A stretch of DNA of 64,000 nucleotides from Larkinella bovis (GCF_042655385.1 NZ_JBHSMA010000004.1:186001-250000), one strand, 5' to 3'; positions 24,689 through 36,240 are shown, counted from the first letter of the stretch. Numbers and translations: made by a program. Notes: generated from the sequence alone by a model not told the origin.

Positions 24689-26513
24689 TATAATTCTGTG
24701 CCTCAATCTCTTTCTCCAGGGCAATCATGGCATTTTCGTGCGGCAGATTCGATTCCGGCGTTTGAGAATAAGGAACATTCTGCGGGATGAAGTCGTCGTT
24801 CGCACCCGGTTTGCTGTAGTCATACGCCCAACGATACACCGCCGGAATTTCACCCGGCCAGTTGCCGTGGCCCGGATGCAGCGGAGTCGTCCACTCGAGC
24901 GTGTTGGATTTCCACGGGTTCAGCGGTGCGATCTTCCCTTTGAAAATGCTATAGAAGAAGTTCCAGATAAAGATGAACTGTGCGCTGAACGTCAGAATCG
25001 CAGCAATACTCACGAGCATGTTCAGGTCACCAAACGTGCGGAAAGCTTCGTATGTCGTGAAAGAGTAGTACCGACGCGGAAAACCGGCGATACCAATGTA
25101 GTGCATCGGGAAAAATACCAGATAAATTCCGGCGAACGTAAACCAGAAGTGAATATACCCCAGCGTCTTGTTCATCATCCGGCCGAAGAATTTCGGGAAC
25201 CAGTGATACACCCCCGCCAGGAAGCCGAAGGCCGAAGCCGCTCCCATTACCAGGTGGAAGTGAGCAACTACGAAATAGGTATCATGCAGCTGAATATCCA
25301 GGGCACTGTTTCCGAGAATAATCCCCGTCAAACCACCGGAGATAAAGAACGATACCAGTCCAATCGAGAACAACATGGCCGGTGTAAACACGATGTTTCC
25401 GCGCCACAGGGTGGTGATGTAGTTGAAGGCTTTCACCGCGGATGGAACCGCAATAATCAGCGTCAGGAACATAAAGATCGAGCCCAGGAACGGATTCATA
25501 CCCGTTACGAACATGTGGTGTGCCCATACGATAAAGGCCAGGAAGGCAATACCGATCATGGAAGCAATCATGGCCCGGTAACCAAAGATCGGTTTGCGGG
25601 AGTTCGTCGCAATGATTTCAGACGTAATCCCCAACGCCGGGAGAAGTACGATATACACTTCCGGGTGACCCAGGAACCAGAACAGGTGCTGGAACAGAAT
25701 CGGGCTACCACCAATGTTCGGCAGCGCTTCACCACCAATGTAAATTTCTGAGAGGTAGAAACTGGTTCCCATGCTCCGGTCGAAAATCAGCAGCAGAGCC
25801 GCCGACAATAAAACCGGGAAGGAAATCAGCCCCAGGATAGCCGTCAGCAGGAACGCCCAGATCGTCAGCGGCATTTTGCTGAAGGACATCCCGCGCGTCC
25901 GCAGGTTAATGACCGTCGTAATGTAGTTAATGCCACCGAGTAACTGCGAAACAATGAAAATGGCCATACTCATCAACCAGAGCGTCATCCCCAGGCCTGA
26001 ACCCGACATGGCTTGCGGCAGCGCGCTCAACGGCGGATAAATCACCCAACCACCCGATGCCGGTCCTGTTTCGATGAATAGGGAAATAAACATCAGTAAG
26101 CTCGACAGGAAGAAGAACCAGTAGGAAAGCATGTTTAGAAAACCGGACGCCATATCGCGGGCACCTACCTGCAGGGGAATCAGGAAGTTACTAAACGTAC
26201 CACTCAAACCAGCCGTCAACACGAAGAACACCATGATAGTCCCGTGCATGGTCACCAGCGCCAGGTAGAATTCAGGGTCAAGTTTACCCGATTCATCGAT
26301 CCAGCCGCCCAAAATCGGACGCAACCATTCCAGCTTCATGTCTGGGAAACCCAGTTGCAACCGGAAGATAATAGACAATGATGCACCAATAACCGCCCAG
26401 AAGATACCGGAAAACATGTACTGTTTTGCGATTACCTTGTGGTCTTCGGAGAAGATATACTTCCGCCAGAAAGGGAGTTCTTCGTGGTGATCATGTTCTT
26501 CAACATGTGCCAT
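24663..26513 (-). CDS. coxA: Cytochrome c oxidase subunit I
   Basis: A 616-residue heme-copper oxidase subunit I. Metal ligands: MHGTIMVFF for low-spin heme a, GHPEVYIVLLPALG for CuB with the His-Tyr pair and the A1-type glutamate, HHMF for CuB, and HDTYFVVAHFHLVMG for heme a3 and heme a. Twelve or more membrane helices. The N-terminus is His/Glu-rich (MAHVEEHDHHEELPF). It reduces oxygen and pumps protons at the inner membrane. It is 41 bases after subunit II. Confidence 0.98.
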   Translation of the reverse strand: MAHVEEHDHHEELPFWRKYIFSEDHKVIAKQYMFSGIFWAVIGASLSIIFRLQLGFPDMKLEWLRPILGGWIDESGKLDPEFYLALVTMHGTIMVFFVLTAGLSGTFSNFLIPLQVGARDMASGFLNMLSYWFFFLSSLLMFISLFIETGPASGGWVIYPPLSALPQAMSGSGLGMTLWLMSMAIFIVSQLLGGINYITTVINLRTRGMSFSKMPLTIWAFLLTAILGLISFPVLLSAALLLIFDRSMGTSFYLSEIYIGGEALPNIGGSPILFQHLFWFLGHPEVYIVLLPALGITSEIIATNSRKPIFGYRAMIASMIGIAFLAFIVWAHHMFVTGMNPFLGSIFMFLTLIIAVPSAVKAFNYITTLWRGNIVFTPAMLFSIGLVSFFISGGLTGIILGNSALDIQLHDTYFVVAHFHLVMGAASAFGFLAGVYHWFPKFFGRMMNKTLGYIHFWFTFAGIYLVFFPMHYIGIAGFPRRYYSFTTYEAFRTFGDLNMLVSIAAILTFSAQFIFIWNFFYSIFKGKIAPLNPWKSNTLEWTTPLHPGHGNWPGEIPAVYRWAYDYSKPGANDDFIPQNVPYSQTPESNLPHENAMIALEKEIEAQNYNDQFKQPH

Positions 26514-26554
26514 ATCTAAATAGGTATTAAGGTCTCTTAACTTGAGTTAATTGG

Positions 26555-27682
26555 TTATCGCAATGAGGCACTCGGGGCCCCTCCAGCTCCTTCTGCAGCC
26601 GGGGCAGCCGTGCTGTCGGCCGGGGTTTCAGCCGAATCTGTCGGTACGTATTTGGCGGCTTTAGCTTTCAGCTTTTCCGGTACGCGAGCCAGGTAATCCG
26701 GGTTATTGGTCAACCACGGTTTTTGTTTGGCGACCCACTCCTTGTACGAATCTTCATCATCGACAACCAGCGTAGTCCGCATCGAAAAGTGACCTTTTCC
26801 ACAAACTTCTGCACAGGCGATTTCGTATTTGAAGTTCTGATTACCCGTTTCGTTCCGCATTTCAGCCGTTGTCTTGTCGGCAATGAACCAGAAGCGGGTC
26901 GGCATGCCCGGTACAGCGTCCATTTTCACCCGCATGTGCGGAATGAAAACGCTGTGTAGCACGTCTTTCGCCCGGATTTTCAACAGGACCGGCCGGTTAA
27001 CCGGGATGTGCATCTCCGACGAAACCGTAAAATCATCAAAGGACGCTTCATCCTCCAGATCGATTCCCAGGCTATTATTGGCGTCGATCAGTTTATAGTT
27101 GTAGTTACCCAGTTTGTTGTTATCAACGCCCGGATACCGCATTTCCCAGTTGAATTGCTTCCCAACGATCTCGATAGCCAGGGCATCTTCGGGCGCATCT
27201 TTGGTAATGTCCCGCCAGGCTCTCCAACCCGTGAAAACCAGCACGGCCATCACCACCGCCGGAATAACCGTCCAGATCAGCTCCAGTTTGTGGTTTTCCG
27301 GATAGTAGGTTGCCTTATGGTTTTTACGGTACTGGTACTTATACGCAAAGAAAAACAGCAGCGCATTTGTCACGACAAAAGCCACCGTGATAATCGCCAT
27401 AACCAGCCAGAAAAGACCGTCTGTATGCCGTCCGTGTGGAGAAGAAGCTTCGGGCAGGAAGTAGTTCGAAGCATGGATAAAGGACCAGGCTACGGCAATA
27501 GCACCTACCACAAAAAAGATTGGAAATAAAACCGCATTCACACGATTACCGGTTCCAATGCGTTCAATTTCCTCGGTCGTATCACCACCATTGACACCTT
27601 TTAAGACAGAGGTCAATCGCGTCAGTACCAGAATAGCCAGTACCAGAAATACCAACGACAAAAGTCCTACAACGTAAACCAT
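26555..27682 (-). CDS. coxB: Cytochrome c oxidase subunit II
   Basis: A 375-residue subunit II with an extra N-terminal membrane helix (VVGLLSLVFLVLAILVLTRL), then two typical helices and a periplasmic cupredoxin domain. The CuA site is intact: HSVFIPHMRVKMDAVPG provides the first His, and CAEVCGKGHFSM provides two Cys, the second His and Met. No fused cytochrome c domain follows, so electrons probably arrive from ActE/ActA or a separate cytochrome. The C-terminus is a low-complexity Ala/Thr/Pro tail. Confidence 0.97.
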   Translation of the reverse strand: MVYVVGLLSLVFLVLAILVLTRLTSVLKGVNGGDTTEEIERIGTGNRVNAVLFPIFFVVGAIAVAWSFIHASNYFLPEASSPHGRHTDGLFWLVMAIITVAFVVTNALLFFFAYKYQYRKNHKATYYPENHKLELIWTVIPAVVMAVLVFTGWRAWRDITKDAPEDALAIEIVGKQFNWEMRYPGVDNNKLGNYNYKLIDANNSLGIDLEDEASFDDFTVSSEMHIPVNRPVLLKIRAKDVLHSVFIPHMRVKMDAVPGMPTRFWFIADKTTAEMRNETGNQNFKYEIACAEVCGKGHFSMRTTLVVDDEDSYKEWVAKQKPWLTNNPDYLARVPEKLKAKAAKYVPTDSAETPADSTAAPAAEGAGGAPSASLR

Positions 27683-27721
27683 AACAAGCTGAGAATAATA
27701 TGAATATAAAAGTACTGGTTC

Positions 27722-29050
27722 TTAAATATCGTGATGCAACGATTCTTCCAACATCGGGTGATTTTTCGGAATCAGGTTTGCTTTCGTCAATTGCGTCGAT
27801 ACCGACCAGATGAACGCGCAGGCAAAGATCAGGATCATTCCGAATTCAATCGGTCCCCATCCACCGTGTTCGCCGACTGCCCCCGGCATGATGTTGTTAT
27901 AGAAGTCGAAATAGTGACCAACAATAATGCCCCAGCAAGCGATTTTCAGAATAATCGGCGTCCGCTTCGCATCCCGCGTCATCAGCACCAGGAAAGGAAA
28001 GACAAAGCACAGGAACAGGTTCACAAAGAATGGCGCCTGATAAATACCGCCGTGGCCGCTGAAACGCTCCCGGTAATAGATGGTTTCTTCCGGTAAGTTG
28101 GCGTAGTAGATCAGCATGAATTGTGCAAACCACACGTAGGCCCAAAAGATGCTGAACGCAAACATGAATTTACCCAAGTCGTGCAGGTGGCTCGCGTTAA
28201 CCGCTTTCAGCAGCCCTTTTTCTTTCAGACTGACAACGATCAGGGTAATGACGGCCAGACCCGTTACGTGCCAGCTGGCCAGCGTATACCAGCCAAACAT
28301 GGTACTGAACCAGTGGGTATCGATGGACATCACAAAATCCCAGGCGGAGGTTGAAGACGTTACCGCAAAAATCACGAGAAAAGCCGTCCCGTACTTGATG
28401 CTCTTTTCGTAGTATTCGGTTCCGCCTTCCAGGTCTTCCTGGAGCGAAAATTTCCGAACAACTCGCCATAAACCGTACCAGGCCGCAAAATAAAGCACCA
28501 TCCGAATCAGGAAGAACGGTGTGTTCAGGAAGCCTTTCTTACCGGCAATGATCGGGTCGTATTCCGGTCCTCCTACTTCATACAAGCCTTCGTGCGTCCA
28601 GTGGAAGAGATCATGGCCGGCAACGAAGAACGTAATCAGCATAATAACACCCGTTACCGGTAAAAAGGCCGGTAAGGCTTCCGGAATGCGTTTGAACACC
28701 GCCGACCAACCAGCCTGCGCCAGGTAGTTGTAGGCAATAAAGAACATACCGATAACGGCTACACCCGTGAAGTAAATGCTGTTCAACCAGACATTCGCCC
28801 ACAGACGGGTTGTCCATTTATAATGGTGTTCGCCGGCCGCAGCAGCGCCATGAGCCGCTTCATGCCCGTGAGCAGCAGCCCCATGAGCGGCATCAGCGTG
28901 TTCGTGTCCGCCAATACCTTTGGCAGCCAGAAAAGCACCGATCCCAACCAGTACCACCCCGGCAACGATCCCGATCGTCAGGTTCCGTTTGCTTTCGGCT
29001 GTAAATTCAAATTGTTCGTCAAGCGACGGGATTGAATGTGTATGAGCCAT
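27722..29050 (-). CDS. actF: Alternative complex III subunit ActF
   Basis: A 442-residue integral membrane subunit with about ten helices, typical of ActF (ANVWLNSIYFTGVAVIGMFF, then TSSTSAWDFVMSIDTHWFST, then YYRERFSGHGGIYQAPFFVN). Between helices 1 and 2, residues 49-77 form a His/Ala/Gly-rich loop with eight His, an insertion I do not associate with the core fold. ActF is a smaller relative of ActC and lies in the membrane arm of the quinol:cytochrome c/oxidase electron transfer complex. It is 39 bases upstream of coxB. Confidence 0.93.
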   Translation of the reverse strand: MAHTHSIPSLDEQFEFTAESKRNLTIGIVAGVVLVGIGAFLAAKGIGGHEHADAAHGAAAHGHEAAHGAAAAGEHHYKWTTRLWANVWLNSIYFTGVAVIGMFFIAYNYLAQAGWSAVFKRIPEALPAFLPVTGVIMLITFFVAGHDLFHWTHEGLYEVGGPEYDPIIAGKKGFLNTPFFLIRMVLYFAAWYGLWRVVRKFSLQEDLEGGTEYYEKSIKYGTAFLVIFAVTSSTSAWDFVMSIDTHWFSTMFGWYTLASWHVTGLAVITLIVVSLKEKGLLKAVNASHLHDLGKFMFAFSIFWAYVWFAQFMLIYYANLPEETIYYRERFSGHGGIYQAPFFVNLFLCFVFPFLVLMTRDAKRTPIILKIACWGIIVGHYFDFYNNIMPGAVGEHGGWGPIEFGMILIFACAFIWSVSTQLTKANLIPKNHPMLEESLHHDI

Positions 29051-29093
29051 TCTTTTTTGAACTATAATGATTCTTCAATTGACTTGCCTGGAA

Positions 29094-29705
29094 CTAACCG
29101 CCTGTTTGCAGTTTCCGAACGTAATGCACAATCTTCCACCGGTCTTCGGGGGTAATCTGCGAACCGTGCGGCCACATCCGGTTTCTTCCGTACGTGATCA
29201 CGTGGAAAATATGCCCTTCCTTCATGCCGGACATCGAGGAATAATTGGGCACCCCTTTGTACTGGGCCGCAACCAATCCATCGCCTTTACCGGTTTCACC
29301 GTGGCAATGCTGACAGAAACGGGTGTAATACTCTTTCCCTTCGGCCAGTGTTTTTTCGGTTAAAGGAATCGGATTTACCAGAACTCGATCCGCAATTTCA
29401 ATGCTGTCTGCCGGGATGTTGTAAATCATCAGATCACGGGCAGTGCTATCACCAAACTTCGTATTGTAATTCCGACGGGATACCGTCCCTTTGACGGGCA
29501 GCCACAAAGCCGTACCCTTGGTACCTTTTTCTGTATAGGGAGTTTTGAACCCTTCTTCCTGTTTGTATGGCTCATAACCAACGGGTTCGTACATATTCGG
29601 GGCAAATGTCGTACCCGGATTGTCGTGACCCCGCTTGCAGGCGGTTATCGTTAGCATGGCGGCTGCCATCACCAGAAGAGAGCGGTTCAGTCGCGTAAAC
29701 TTCAT
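29094..29705 (-). CDS. actE: Alternative complex III subunit ActE, monoheme cytochrome c lipoprotein
   Basis: A 203-residue lipoprotein (MKFTRLNRSLLVMAAAMLTITAC, lipid Cys at about residue 23) with one heme site CQHCHGETGKGDG and a distal Met candidate in the SSMSGMKEGHIFHVITYG region. It matches the ActE monoheme cytochrome that carries electrons out of alternative complex III. It is 15 bases after actD. Confidence 0.94.
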   Translation of the reverse strand: MKFTRLNRSLLVMAAAMLTITACKRGHDNPGTTFAPNMYEPVGYEPYKQEEGFKTPYTEKGTKGTALWLPVKGTVSRRNYNTKFGDSTARDLMIYNIPADSIEIADRVLVNPIPLTEKTLAEGKEYYTRFCQHCHGETGKGDGLVAAQYKGVPNYSSMSGMKEGHIFHVITYGRNRMWPHGSQITPEDRWKIVHYVRKLQTGG

Positions 29706-29720
29706 GTGTCGTCAGTCGGA

Positions 29721-30254
29721 TTAAAATTGTTTTACATTTACTTCTGCCGCCCCGGAAGCCCGCAAAACCGTCGCAATTTCTGCTTCCGATTTGTTGTTCT
29801 TACCCAGGTCGATGGCCATCACAAACTTATTATCCGTGCTGCGAAGATCGAACATTAGCGGTTTTGTCGTGGGGCCTAAGCCATTGGATACCAGAAACGT
29901 ACCCACCATCCCAAGGGCCGTAAAGAGTACGGTAAACTCAAACATGACCGGGATGTAAGCGGGATAGGCGTAATGGTCTTTGCCACCAATAATCATCGGC
30001 CAATCGTGGCCCATGGTGTAATACGTCAGGGCGACCATGCAAAGGAAACCGGTCAAACCAAACAGGAAGGCAGCAATACCGATGCGGGTACGCGGATGAC
30101 CCAGGGCTACATCCAGCCCGTGAATTGGAAATGGGGTGTATACTTCGTGAATCCGCACACCCGCGCTTTTAACTTCGGTAACGGCTTTCAGAACGACTTC
30201 ATCGTCGTCGTAAACGCCTACCAGAAATTTTGCGCTATCGTTATGATGAGACAT
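29721..30254 (-). CDS. actD: Alternative complex III subunit ActD (DUF3341)
   Basis: A 177-residue protein with an N-terminal soluble part (FLVGVYDDDEVVLKAVTEVK, then RIHEVYTPFPIHGLD), two membrane helices (FLFGLTGFLCMVALTYYTMG and FTVLFTALGMVGTFLVSNGL) and a short C-terminal domain. This is the DUF3341/ActD pattern. No cofactor sites. In the known structures it lies next to ActC in the membrane. Confidence 0.95.
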   Translation of the reverse strand: MSHHNDSAKFLVGVYDDDEVVLKAVTEVKSAGVRIHEVYTPFPIHGLDVALGHPRTRIGIAAFLFGLTGFLCMVALTYYTMGHDWPMIIGGKDHYAYPAYIPVMFEFTVLFTALGMVGTFLVSNGLGPTTKPLMFDLRSTDNKFVMAIDLGKNNKSEAEIATVLRASGAAEVNVKQF

Positions 30255-30309
30255 GCTATAATGAAATTTTGAACCGGTTACTTTGAGTAATTACCTTCGA
30301 AAGATTCGC

Positions 30310-31737
<1,428 letters not shown>

Positions 31738-31794
31738 GGTTATTTTTTTTAATGCTAATTGTTAACGAACTAGAAATACACAATCAGAGATGAA

Positions 31795-34700
31795 TTACTC
31801 GGCCTGGTGTTCAGCAGTGGCTGCCACGGGTTTCGCTTCTTCATCTTTATTCCGGATTTTGGTGAGGTACGAAATCTGCGGTCTAACGTTGATTTCTTCC
31901 AGCACCTGGAAGGCCCGGCCATCGTGTTCTTCTTTCAACAGTTTGGAAATCGTGCTTTCCGGATCGTTCATATCACCAAAGACGATACCACCGGTGGGGC
32001 AGGCCTGCGCACAGGCAACCTGAATCTCATCCGGTTTTGGTCTTCTGCGTTCTTTTTTGGCAGTCAGTTTACCTTCCTGAATCCGCTGGACGCAGAATGA
32101 GCATTTCTCGATTACCCCGCGTGAACGAACCGTTACATCCGGGTTGATGACCATCTTCCCGAGGTCGTTGTTGTAGTGATAATCGAAGTTATCGTTATCG
32201 AAATACTTGAACCAGTTGAACCGGCGGACTTTATACGGACAGTTGTTGGCGCAGTAACGCGTTCCGACACAACGGTTGTACGCCATCTGGTTGAGTCCTT
32301 CCGTGCTGTGGGTCGTGGCCAAAACCGGACATACCGTTTCACAGGGCGCATTCGAGCAGTGCTGGCACAGCATCGGCTGGAATACCACTTCCGGATTGGC
32401 CGAAGCAATTTCAAGGCCTTTGCGATCTTCCGGCTCGGCATCGCTGCTGTAGTAGCGGTCGATCCGAATCCAGTGCATCTCGCGCCGGTTGATCACTTCC
32501 TGACGGCCTACGACCGGGATATTATTTTCAGCCTGGCAACCGATGACGCAAGCCCCGCAACCCGTACAGGAATTCAGGTCGATCACCATGCCCCACGAGT
32601 GGTTGGGCTTTTCGTATCCTTGCCAGAGCGTAATATCGTTCGGAGCAACCGGCCCCTCAGCCGTAATGACTTTGGGCATGAACCGACCCGCTTTGGAGTC
32701 TTTTTTATACGCAGCTAAAACCGTTTCCTGAATAACCGCCCGACGGCCCATCACGGTGTCGTGCGTCTGGGTCTGCGCAATGGTCCGCGAACCACCGGCC
32801 TTGGCGATTTTTACATCCAAAGCACTGAACAACAGGGTGTCACCGGAAACAGTAGCCAGCGGGTAAACGTTTTTACCAACCCCATCGGCAGATTTACCAG
32901 CCTTTTCACGACCGTAACCAATGGCGATCGAAACCGTTCCATCGGCCTGTCCGGGCTGAATCAGGACCGGCAATTCAACGGCGGGCTTGCCCGCTACTTC
33001 AACCGTTACCAGATCGTGCTGCTGAACGCCCAGTTCACTGGCGGTTTTCTGCGACAGACAGGCGTAATTGTCCCAGCAAGCTTTGGAAACCGGATCGGGC
33101 AACTCCTGTAACCAGGGGTTGTTCGCCAAAGCGCCCGTTCCAACGCCAATTTTTTCGTAAAGGGCTAATTCAAAACCGCCGGTGCCGGGTTTGTAGCGTT
33201 GAGCAATTCCTGCGGCAGCTGTTGCAACGGCTCCGGCATTGAAGGTTCCGGCCGAACCGGCCGTCGTATTTTTGACTTCAATAACGCCGTCGTGCAGGGA
33301 TTGAATCCAGAATTGGTCGAACGACAAGCCACTTCCAGCCTGCGGATAAACCGTCGACCGCCAGTAGCTTTTGATAAACGCGTCGTAATTCGGATTCAGA
33401 CCGGCCCACTTCAACAGGGAAGATTGGGGCTGACGAGTTTTGAAAATGGTATTGATCGTCGGCTGCGTCAGGCTGTAATAACCCGGTTTTGGCGACGCAT
33501 CATCCCAGGATTCGAGGTAATGAGAAGCCGGGCAAATGTATTTACAGAGGGAAGCCGTTTCGTCGGACCGATCCGCAAACGAAACCGACAAGCCGATTTT
33601 GGGCAACGCTTCTTTCAGTTCGGCACCGCGCGGGTGATCATAAACCGGGTTGGCTGCGTAGAAAATAACGCCCTGTACGCGACCCGCCTTCGCATCATTG
33701 ATGAAGGCATTCATGGCGACATCGTTCCCCTGCCGGTAATTAACCGGACGCGCCAGGTCGATGGTTACGCCGTAGCTCCCCAGCAGGTTATTCAAGGCGT
33801 TGACGATTACCTGAACGTTCGGATCATTCGAACCCGAAACAACCAGGGCAGCCCCCCGTGAAGCAGCCAGTTCGTTGGCAGCTTTGTCCAGATACGGAAC
33901 GTCGATGGAAGCGGTGCTAACGGGTGTTCCCCCCAATTTAGCTGCCACCTTATTATAGAGAGCGGCCACCACCAGTCCTTCCTGCGACGGTTTGATCGGC
34001 GTCCGGTAGTCGGCGTTGGAACCCGTCATCGACAAGCCAGTCTCAAACTGGTAATGCCGCGACATTTCTTTCTTGTTCCCGGCGTTGGCACCCACTTTCC
34101 GGGTTGAAATGTATTGATCCGTATATTCCAGTGGTGCAATCCAGCTCCCCAGGAAATCGGCACCAATACTAACGATCGTTTTGGCTTTGCTGAAGTCGTA
34201 CGAAGGAACAACCGCCTGACCGAACGATGCCTGATTGGCCTGAACCAACCCGGATACCGAATGGGCATCGTACTGAATATGCGTTGCGGTCGGGTATTTG
34301 GCAATAAAAGCGGCAATGACGGATTTGGTCGAGGGACTCAGCAGCGTAGATGAAACGATGCGAATTGCACCACCACGTTGCAACTGCGCCTGAATTTCCT
34401 GATCAATCGTGCCCCACTCGCTATCGGCTTCGCCTTTTTTCGGGCCTTTTAGTTTATCGTTGTCATACAACGACAAAACCGATGCCTGAACCCGGGCTGA
34501 TGTACCGCCCTTGGTCAAGCTCGATGAGGTATTTCCTTCAATTTTAATGGGCCGACCTTCGCGGGTTTTTACCAAAACCGGGACATAATCCCCGCCTTCG
34601 CTGTAGGTCGATGCGTAGTAGTCGGCAATCCCCGGAAACGTATTTTCCGGTTTATTAATATAAGGTATTGCCTTGTGAACCGGCGTTTCGCAGGCAGCCA

Positions 34701-34899
34701 GTGTAACGGCGGCCATCCCGAAACCCAATACTTTTAAGAAATCACGGCGGTCACTGCCGATCCCGTCGACAATGCTACCGGATTCGGTCGATTTATTAAT
34801 ATCGGTGTCGGAGAACTCTTTGTACGCATTTTTGACAAATGATTCGTCGTTCCGTAGTTCTTCCAGGCCCCTCCAATACCGTTTATTTGTACTTTCCAT
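31795..34899 (-). CDS. actB: Alternative complex III subunit ActB, molybdopterin-like and Fe-S protein
   Basis: A 1034-residue fusion. N-terminus: twin-arginine-type segment RRDFLKVLGFGMAAVTLAAC (residues 51-70), ending in a lipobox Cys70, as is usual for TAT-variant ActB. Residues about 80-720 resemble a molybdopterin oxidoreductase, but no cofactor is expected in this family. The C-terminal 300 residues hold four cysteine clusters: CTGCGACVIGC, CQHCSNAPCETVCP, CVGTRYCANNCP and CSFCVQRI with CAQACPTGG. These Fe-S centres pass electrons from ActC to the ActA hemes. Confidence 0.96.
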   Translation of the reverse strand: MESTNKRYWRGLEELRNDESFVKNAYKEFSDTDINKSTESGSIVDGIGSDRRDFLKVLGFGMAAVTLAACETPVHKAIPYINKPENTFPGIADYYASTYSEGGDYVPVLVKTREGRPIKIEGNTSSSLTKGGTSARVQASVLSLYDNDKLKGPKKGEADSEWGTIDQEIQAQLQRGGAIRIVSSTLLSPSTKSVIAAFIAKYPTATHIQYDAHSVSGLVQANQASFGQAVVPSYDFSKAKTIVSIGADFLGSWIAPLEYTDQYISTRKVGANAGNKKEMSRHYQFETGLSMTGSNADYRTPIKPSQEGLVVAALYNKVAAKLGGTPVSTASIDVPYLDKAANELAASRGAALVVSGSNDPNVQVIVNALNNLLGSYGVTIDLARPVNYRQGNDVAMNAFINDAKAGRVQGVIFYAANPVYDHPRGAELKEALPKIGLSVSFADRSDETASLCKYICPASHYLESWDDASPKPGYYSLTQPTINTIFKTRQPQSSLLKWAGLNPNYDAFIKSYWRSTVYPQAGSGLSFDQFWIQSLHDGVIEVKNTTAGSAGTFNAGAVATAAAGIAQRYKPGTGGFELALYEKIGVGTGALANNPWLQELPDPVSKACWDNYACLSQKTASELGVQQHDLVTVEVAGKPAVELPVLIQPGQADGTVSIAIGYGREKAGKSADGVGKNVYPLATVSGDTLLFSALDVKIAKAGGSRTIAQTQTHDTVMGRRAVIQETVLAAYKKDSKAGRFMPKVITAEGPVAPNDITLWQGYEKPNHSWGMVIDLNSCTGCGACVIGCQAENNIPVVGRQEVINRREMHWIRIDRYYSSDAEPEDRKGLEIASANPEVVFQPMLCQHCSNAPCETVCPVLATTHSTEGLNQMAYNRCVGTRYCANNCPYKVRRFNWFKYFDNDNFDYHYNNDLGKMVINPDVTVRSRGVIEKCSFCVQRIQEGKLTAKKERRRPKPDEIQVACAQACPTGGIVFGDMNDPESTISKLLKEEHDGRAFQVLEEINVRPQISYLTKIRNKDEEAKPVAATAEHQAE

Positions 34900-34944
34900 A
34901 CAGTCCTTATGATTCGTTCAACTGTTTTGTGGGATTCGATGTGA

Positions 34945-36213
34945 TTAATAATGGCACTTTGAACACTCGAGGCCACCAATATTAGCCACACGCAACGGTT
35001 CTTTGCTTCCCTTTTTATGGAGGGCTACTAATTTATCGTAGTAGGCATTATCCTTCGTAGCAACTTCGGTTTTCCGGTGGCAGTCAATACACCAACCCAT
35101 CGTCAGGGACGAGCGCTGCTCCATCACTTCCATTTTTTCAACCTCGCCATGGCAGGTCTGGCACTGTACCTGACCTACGTTCGTATGTTGCGCGTGATTG
35201 AAGTAGGCCAGATCCGGCAGGTTATGAACCCGTACCCATTCGATGGGCGTATCGGTTTCAATCGCCTTATAGATCTTCTGGATTTCCGGAGACTCCCGTT
35301 TAATCTCACCGTGGCAGTTCATACAAATGTTTGCCGACGGTATGGTAGCAATCTTGCCTTTGTAAACGCTCGTATGGCAATAGTTACAGTTAACCTGGTA
35401 TTGACCGGCGTGCAGTTTGTGCGAGAAAGCAATGGGTTGTTTCGGAGCGTAACCCTGTGAAATACCGACACCGTAGAGTCCGTCGAATGTCTGCTTAAGC
35501 ACGACAAACACGAACAGCCACAGCACTATGGAGCGCAGAATATTATTACTGGCGACCGCAGAAAGACTGGTTTTCAACCGTTCAGAGAATGATTTGGTCT
35601 GACCGGCCTCGTCGCCCGTCGGTCCAACGGCTTTCGACAAAATAGTTACCAGAGCCAGCAGAACCACCAACACCAAAACCATCACCACCAGCAACGCCAC
35701 CAAGACGACAATAAACAGACCTGACGGACTGTCACTGCTCGCGGCAGCGGGCGCGGCACCAGCAGCAGCACCTGCCGCTGCATCTGGTGCCGGGGCAGCA
35801 TTAGCCGCTTCAACGTGCGCCAGGATGTTCTTGATGTCGTCGTCCGACAAATCCGGGAAGCTCTGCATGACCAGCGGCTGGTATTTCGCGTACAGGGCGG
35901 TTGCGTAGGCATCCCCACTGGAAATAACGGCCTGTGGATTTTTAATCCACTTGATCAGCCAGGCTTCGTCGCGCCGGCTTTTGATTCCTTTCAGACCCGG
36001 ACCGATTACTTTTTCGTCCGTTACGGCGTGACACTGCTGGCACAAAGTCGAGAATAACTCTTTTCCTTTTGCCGCGTCTCCACCGGCAGCCGCGGCATCC
36101 TGGGCCATCGACTGGTAGCTCCCAAACAGTAATGTCAGTACAATTGTTAGTGTACTTATTACCCGTCGAGAACACATTTTAAGCATTGATAAACCGATAA
36201 AATCAGTATGCAT
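34945..36213 (-). CDS. actA: Alternative complex III subunit ActA, six-heme cytochrome c fusion
   Basis: A 422-residue protein with six CxxCH heme sites. One (CQQCH, residues 58-62) lies in an N-terminal class I cytochrome domain. An Ala/Pro-rich linker, a membrane helix (residues 166-191) and a second hydrophobic stretch (228-240) follow. Then five more: CNYCH 276, CMNCH 297, CQTCH 351, CIDCH 375 and CSKCH 417, the last ending one residue before the C-terminus. The classic ActA is pentaheme; the extra N-terminal monoheme domain is a fusion. First gene of the operon, ATG at 36213, shortly downstream of a consensus promoter. Confidence 0.95.
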   Translation of the reverse strand: MHTDFIGLSMLKMCSRRVISTLTIVLTLLFGSYQSMAQDAAAAGGDAAKGKELFSTLCQQCHAVTDEKVIGPGLKGIKSRRDEAWLIKWIKNPQAVISSGDAYATALYAKYQPLVMQSFPDLSDDDIKNILAHVEAANAAPAPDAAAGAAAGAAPAAASSDSPSGLFIVVLVALLVVMVLVLVVLLALVTILSKAVGPTGDEAGQTKSFSERLKTSLSAVASNNILRSIVLWLFVFVVLKQTFDGLYGVGISQGYAPKQPIAFSHKLHAGQYQVNCNYCHTSVYKGKIATIPSANICMNCHGEIKRESPEIQKIYKAIETDTPIEWVRVHNLPDLAYFNHAQHTNVGQVQCQTCHGEVEKMEVMEQRSSLTMGWCIDCHRKTEVATKDNAYYDKLVALHKKGSKEPLRVANIGGLECSKCHY

Positions 36214-36240
36214 ACCTACTAATTATTTTCCATTAACGCA

